Origin: Massilia sp. HP4
GTDB taxonomy: Bacteria > Pseudomonadota > Gammaproteobacteria > Burkholderiales > Burkholderiaceae_D
Direction: 5' to 3'
Length of the DNA stretch: 64,000 nt
Assembly (NCBI RefSeq): GCF_005222695.1
Contig: NZ_STGG01000041.1
Span: 186,001 to 250,000, forward strand
Below the pieces are notes generated by a model. It saw only the letters and a list, made by a program, of their open reading frames with translations. It ran no database searches and was not told the origin of the DNA. Each line of letters begins with the position of its first letter. Position 1 is the first letter of the stretch. A program made the translations under genes and the position numbers. Positions 61,586-64,000 of the stretch are shown here, in pieces.

Positions 61586-62298
61586 CTACCCGGCACCGAT
61601 CAGAAGGAACTGGCACAGCGTCCCACCCAGGCTCGTCTCGCGCTGCAGGCGCGGCATCAGGTCGCTGACGGCCACATAGAGGAAGCCTGCCGAGGCGAAG
61701 CTGAGCACATACGGAACCATCCCGCCTGCACGCTCCAGCGCCAGGTAGCCGAAGGTGCCGCCCGCCAGGCCCATCAGGCTGGACAAGAGGTTGGACAGAT
61801 AGGCCTGTCCCCGGCTGTATCCGGCGTCGAGCAGGACGATGAAGTCGCCGACTTCCTGCGGTATCTCGTGCGCGACGATCGCCAGCGCGGTCAGGACGCC
61901 CAATCCCGGGTCGGCGAGGAATGCCGCCGCAATCATGATGCCATCGGTAAAGTTGTGCAGGCCATCGCCGGCAAGCACCATCCAGGCGCTGTGGCCTGTT
62001 GCGCCGGGCCTGTCCTGCACCCCAGAGGCGGCGTGCAGCGTGGCGAACTTTTCTAGCAGGAAGAAGACCAGTACGCCTACCAGCAGGGTCGCGAACAGGC
62101 TGTCCGGCGCGGCATCCGCCTCGAAGGCCTCGGGCAGCGCATGCAACAGCGACGCCGACAGCATGATGCCGACCGACAGGCTGGGCAGCCGTTCGGCCAT
62201 CTTCTGAAGCAGGTTGAACCACACCAGGGCGGCGGCGGAAATGCTGACCACGCCGGAGAGGATGTGGTCAGCAGAATGGCGCGAAGCGTGGCATCCAT
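61586..62298 (-). pseudogene. ZIP-family metal transporter gene with N-terminal frameshift
   Basis: The main frame (from 62251 down) encodes a ZIP transporter with metal-site helices DGLHNFTDGIMIAAAF and VAHEIPQEVGDFIVLLD. Its natural start, ATG 62298 (DATLRAILLTT), is in another frame; one base is missing near 62263 between ILLTT and ILSGVVSISAAALVW. A GTG at 62251 could start a slightly shorter protein lacking part of the first helix, so function is not wholly excluded. Likely Zn uptake in the inner membrane. Confidence 0.8.
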
Positions 62299-62351
62299 GT
62301 CGGTATCGGTATAGGGTTCAGGGGAGCGCTACTTTCAGCGCCCGGGTCGGC

Positions 62352-62861
62352 TTAGCGCAGGACGCCGCCGCGCCGCGCGGCGTGTTCTGCGAGGGCATCC
62401 ATCAGGCTGGCGACAGGCAGTCGTAATACGGCAGGTCCAGCCCGTCCAGCTGCGCGCGCACGGCAGCCATGTCCGACGGACGCGTGCCGGACTCGATGAT
62501 CGAGGACACGAAGGCGGCGAACTCCACTGGAGACCAGCCGCTGTCCTGCGACAGGTCGGTATGGACGAAATCCAGGCCGTGGAAGGCGTGGTCCTGATTC
62601 TCGATACGGCCGAAAATGTGCACGCCGCATGCGGTGCAGGCGTGGCGCTCGATGGTGGCGCCGGGGTCGGTCAGCGCCAGCTTGTCGGCGTGCGCCGTCA
62701 CGCTGAGCTTGTCCCGAGGAACCACCGCGATCTGCGTGAACAGGGCGCCGGCCGGCTTCCAGCACTTGGTACAGCCGCAGGCACAGTTATGCGCCGTCTG
62801 GCTCGCCAGCTTCACCTCTCTGCCTGCCGATTCCAGGATGGATGGTCAGATTCGTTGTCAT
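62352..62861 (-). pseudogene. gfa: gfa, S-(hydroxymethyl)glutathione synthase, damaged
   Basis: ATG 62861 begins [12 protein letters not shown], as Gfa does. Then about 35-40 residues, including the first zinc-Cys region (CHC), are absent and the frame changes. From [12 protein letters not shown] on, the protein is recognisable: [48 protein letters not shown]. Near the end, one C is missing at about 62402, so DCLSPA stops early and the natural [11 protein letters not shown] lies in the next frame. Intact Gfa is about 190 residues and joins formaldehyde to glutathione. This copy cannot be functional as read. Confidence 0.85.
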
Positions 62862-62875
62862 CGATATGCCTTACC

Positions 62876-63718
62876 TTATGTGGTCAATGCTTCGTGGTGG
62901 AACGCGAGATGTTCGCCGATCAGGCTGGCGACGAAGTAGTAGCCGTGGTCGTAGGCCGGATGCCGGCGCAATACCAGCGGCTGGTCCTCAGCAGCGCAGG
63001 CGGCCTCGAAGACTTCCGGGTACAGTTGCTCCTCGAGGAACTTGTCGGCCAGGCCCTGGTCGATCAGGATCCCGCGCGCAAAAAGCCGTCGCGCGCCGTG
63101 CATCAGGGCGCTGGCGTCATACGACTCCCATGCGGCCGAGCGCGGCCCCAGATAGGCGCCGAATGCCTTTTCGCCCCAGGGGCAGCGCGTCGGCGCGCAG
63201 ATTGGCGCCAGGGCTGAAACCCACTGGAACAGCGTCGGATGGCGCAACGCCATCACCAGCGCGCCGTGCCCGCCCATCGAATGTCCCGTGATACCGATAC
63301 GGTCCGCATCGACCGGGAACCCGGCGGCGACGAGCGCGCGCAGATCGAGCAGGTAGCTGGCCATCCGGTAATGCCGGCTCCAGAGGACTTCGGTAGCATT
63401 CACTTAGAATCCGGCCCCGACGCCCAGGTCCCAGTCCTCGTTTTCGCCCGGCACGCCGGCATCGCGCGGACTGGTGTCGGGGGTGACGAGCACCAGCCCC
63501 AGCTCGCTTGCCCTGCGCTGGGCGCCGGCCTTGATCGCGAAGGTCTCTTCGGAACAGGTCAGTCCGGCCAGGTAGAACAGGGCCGGCAAGCGGGCATCCT
63601 GCGCCTGCGGCGGCAGGAAGACGCCGAAGTGCATGCTCGTGCCGACGGCCTGCGATGCATGCCGGTAGAAACGCTGCACGCCGCCGAAACAGGCGTGCTC
63701 GCTCAACAGTTCGAGCAT
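62876..63718 (-). pseudogene. fghA: fghA, S-formylglutathione hydrolase with in-frame stop
   Basis: ATG 63718 opens with MLELLSEHACFGG, typical of FghA. After DLGVGAGF the codon is TAA (63404-63406), where relatives have Tyr, and the same frame continues with VNATEVLWSRHYRM, the nucleophile elbow GHSMGGHGALV and HPAYDHGYYFVA to a normal end at 62876. Without the stop it would be a normal 280-residue esterase. The remnant before the stop (104 residues) lacks the catalytic triad. It follows the frmA-type gene by 7 bp. Confidence 0.9.
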
Positions 63719-63725
63719 GCCGACC

Positions 63726-64000
63726 TCAGTACAGCACGACCGAACGGATCGACTCGCCGCTCTTCATCAGGTCGAAGCCTTCGTTGATGCGCTCGAGCGG
63801 CAGGCGGTGGGTGATCAGGTCGTCGATGTTCAGCTTGCCTTCCATGTACCAGTCGACGATCTTCGGCACATCGGTACGGCCGCGAGCGCCGCCGAAGGCC
63901 GAACCGCGCCATTCGCGTCCGGTCACCAGCTGGAACGGGCGGGTCGCGATTTCTTCACCGGCAGCGGCCACGCCGATGATGAAGGACTTGCCCCAGCCCT
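63726..64000 (-). CDS. frmA: S-(hydroxymethyl)glutathione dehydrogenase, C-terminus only
   Basis: The last ~91 residues of a class III alcohol dehydrogenase enter from the right edge: [45 protein letters not shown] and [23 protein letters not shown] at the end (in sequence). The visible part is intact. It precedes fghA and gfa in the usual glutathione-dependent formaldehyde oxidation order. Whether the rest is intact cannot be seen. Confidence 0.92.
   Translation of the reverse strand, partial: GWGKSFIIGVAAAGEEIATRPFQLVTGREWRGSAFGGARGRTDVPKIVDWYMEGKLNIDDLITHRLPLERINEGFDLMKSGESIRSVVLY

Overview
The window looks like a chromosome segment from a high-GC betaproteobacterium of the Burkholderiales, most likely a Massilia-like member of the Oxalobacteraceae. 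The basis is codon and GC style, a Burkholderiales-type porin, a Bug-type solute receptor, PHA-granule genes, and 3'-tail copies of guaA. This is judged from protein style only; no database was searched.

Layout. (1) 1-14.6 kb: a PcfJ-like protein cut by the left edge; a three-gene operon around two DUF262 (GmrS-like) proteins; a chemoreceptor; a 'graveyard' holding a decayed partial copy of one DUF262 gene, a TetR regulator and a TonB-receptor stub; then an operon of an M15 peptidoglycan peptidase, a lipoprotein alpha/beta hydrolase and a patatin-like membrane phospholipase. (2) 14.6-37.9 kb: three consecutive modules separated by four att-like repeats (A-D). Each repeat carries the last codons of a guaA-like gene (E-W-E-stop on the minus strand), a hairpin or terminator just downstream, and a pair of TACCA boxes exactly 12 bp apart. 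Module A-B has PHB depolymerase, a hybrid histidine kinase, a hemolysin-III-type protein and a phasin. Module B-C has a SLATT-like 2-TM protein, a frameshifted relic, a zeta-toxin operon preceded by 15 copies of an 8-bp repeat, and a giant transglutaminase-like/DUF4011/SF1-helicase/nuclease/DUF3320 protein. Module C-D has a HExxH protease, an SMC-like AAA ATPase and an IS3 element. No integrase is visible in any module. (3) 37.9-64 kb: a catabolic region with porin, a complete Liv-type ABC importer, a Rieske ferredoxin and its reductase with a divergent LysR regulator (but no oxygenase), GlxA-type regulator, YceI/cytochrome b561, CoA-ester catabolic genes with a Bug receptor, IclR, an outer-membrane SphA-like protein, an aldehyde dehydrogenase, a GMC oxidoreductase, a ZIP transporter, and the glutathione-dependent formaldehyde pathway (frmA, fghA, gfa).

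How it fits together. The centre reads as a defence or accessory island built by repeated insertion at the 3' end of guaA. By the geometry of the repeats, the region right of site D could itself be an older island whose far boundary lies outside the window. The right region reads as uptake and oxidation of aromatic or branched acids, with formaldehyde (for example from O-demethylation) once handled by frmA-fghA-gfa. That last pathway is decaying: fghA has an in-frame stop and gfa has lost an internal segment. Single-base frameshifts also hit a cytochrome b561, a ZIP transporter and a small membrane protein, so either gene decay or consensus errors must be considered.
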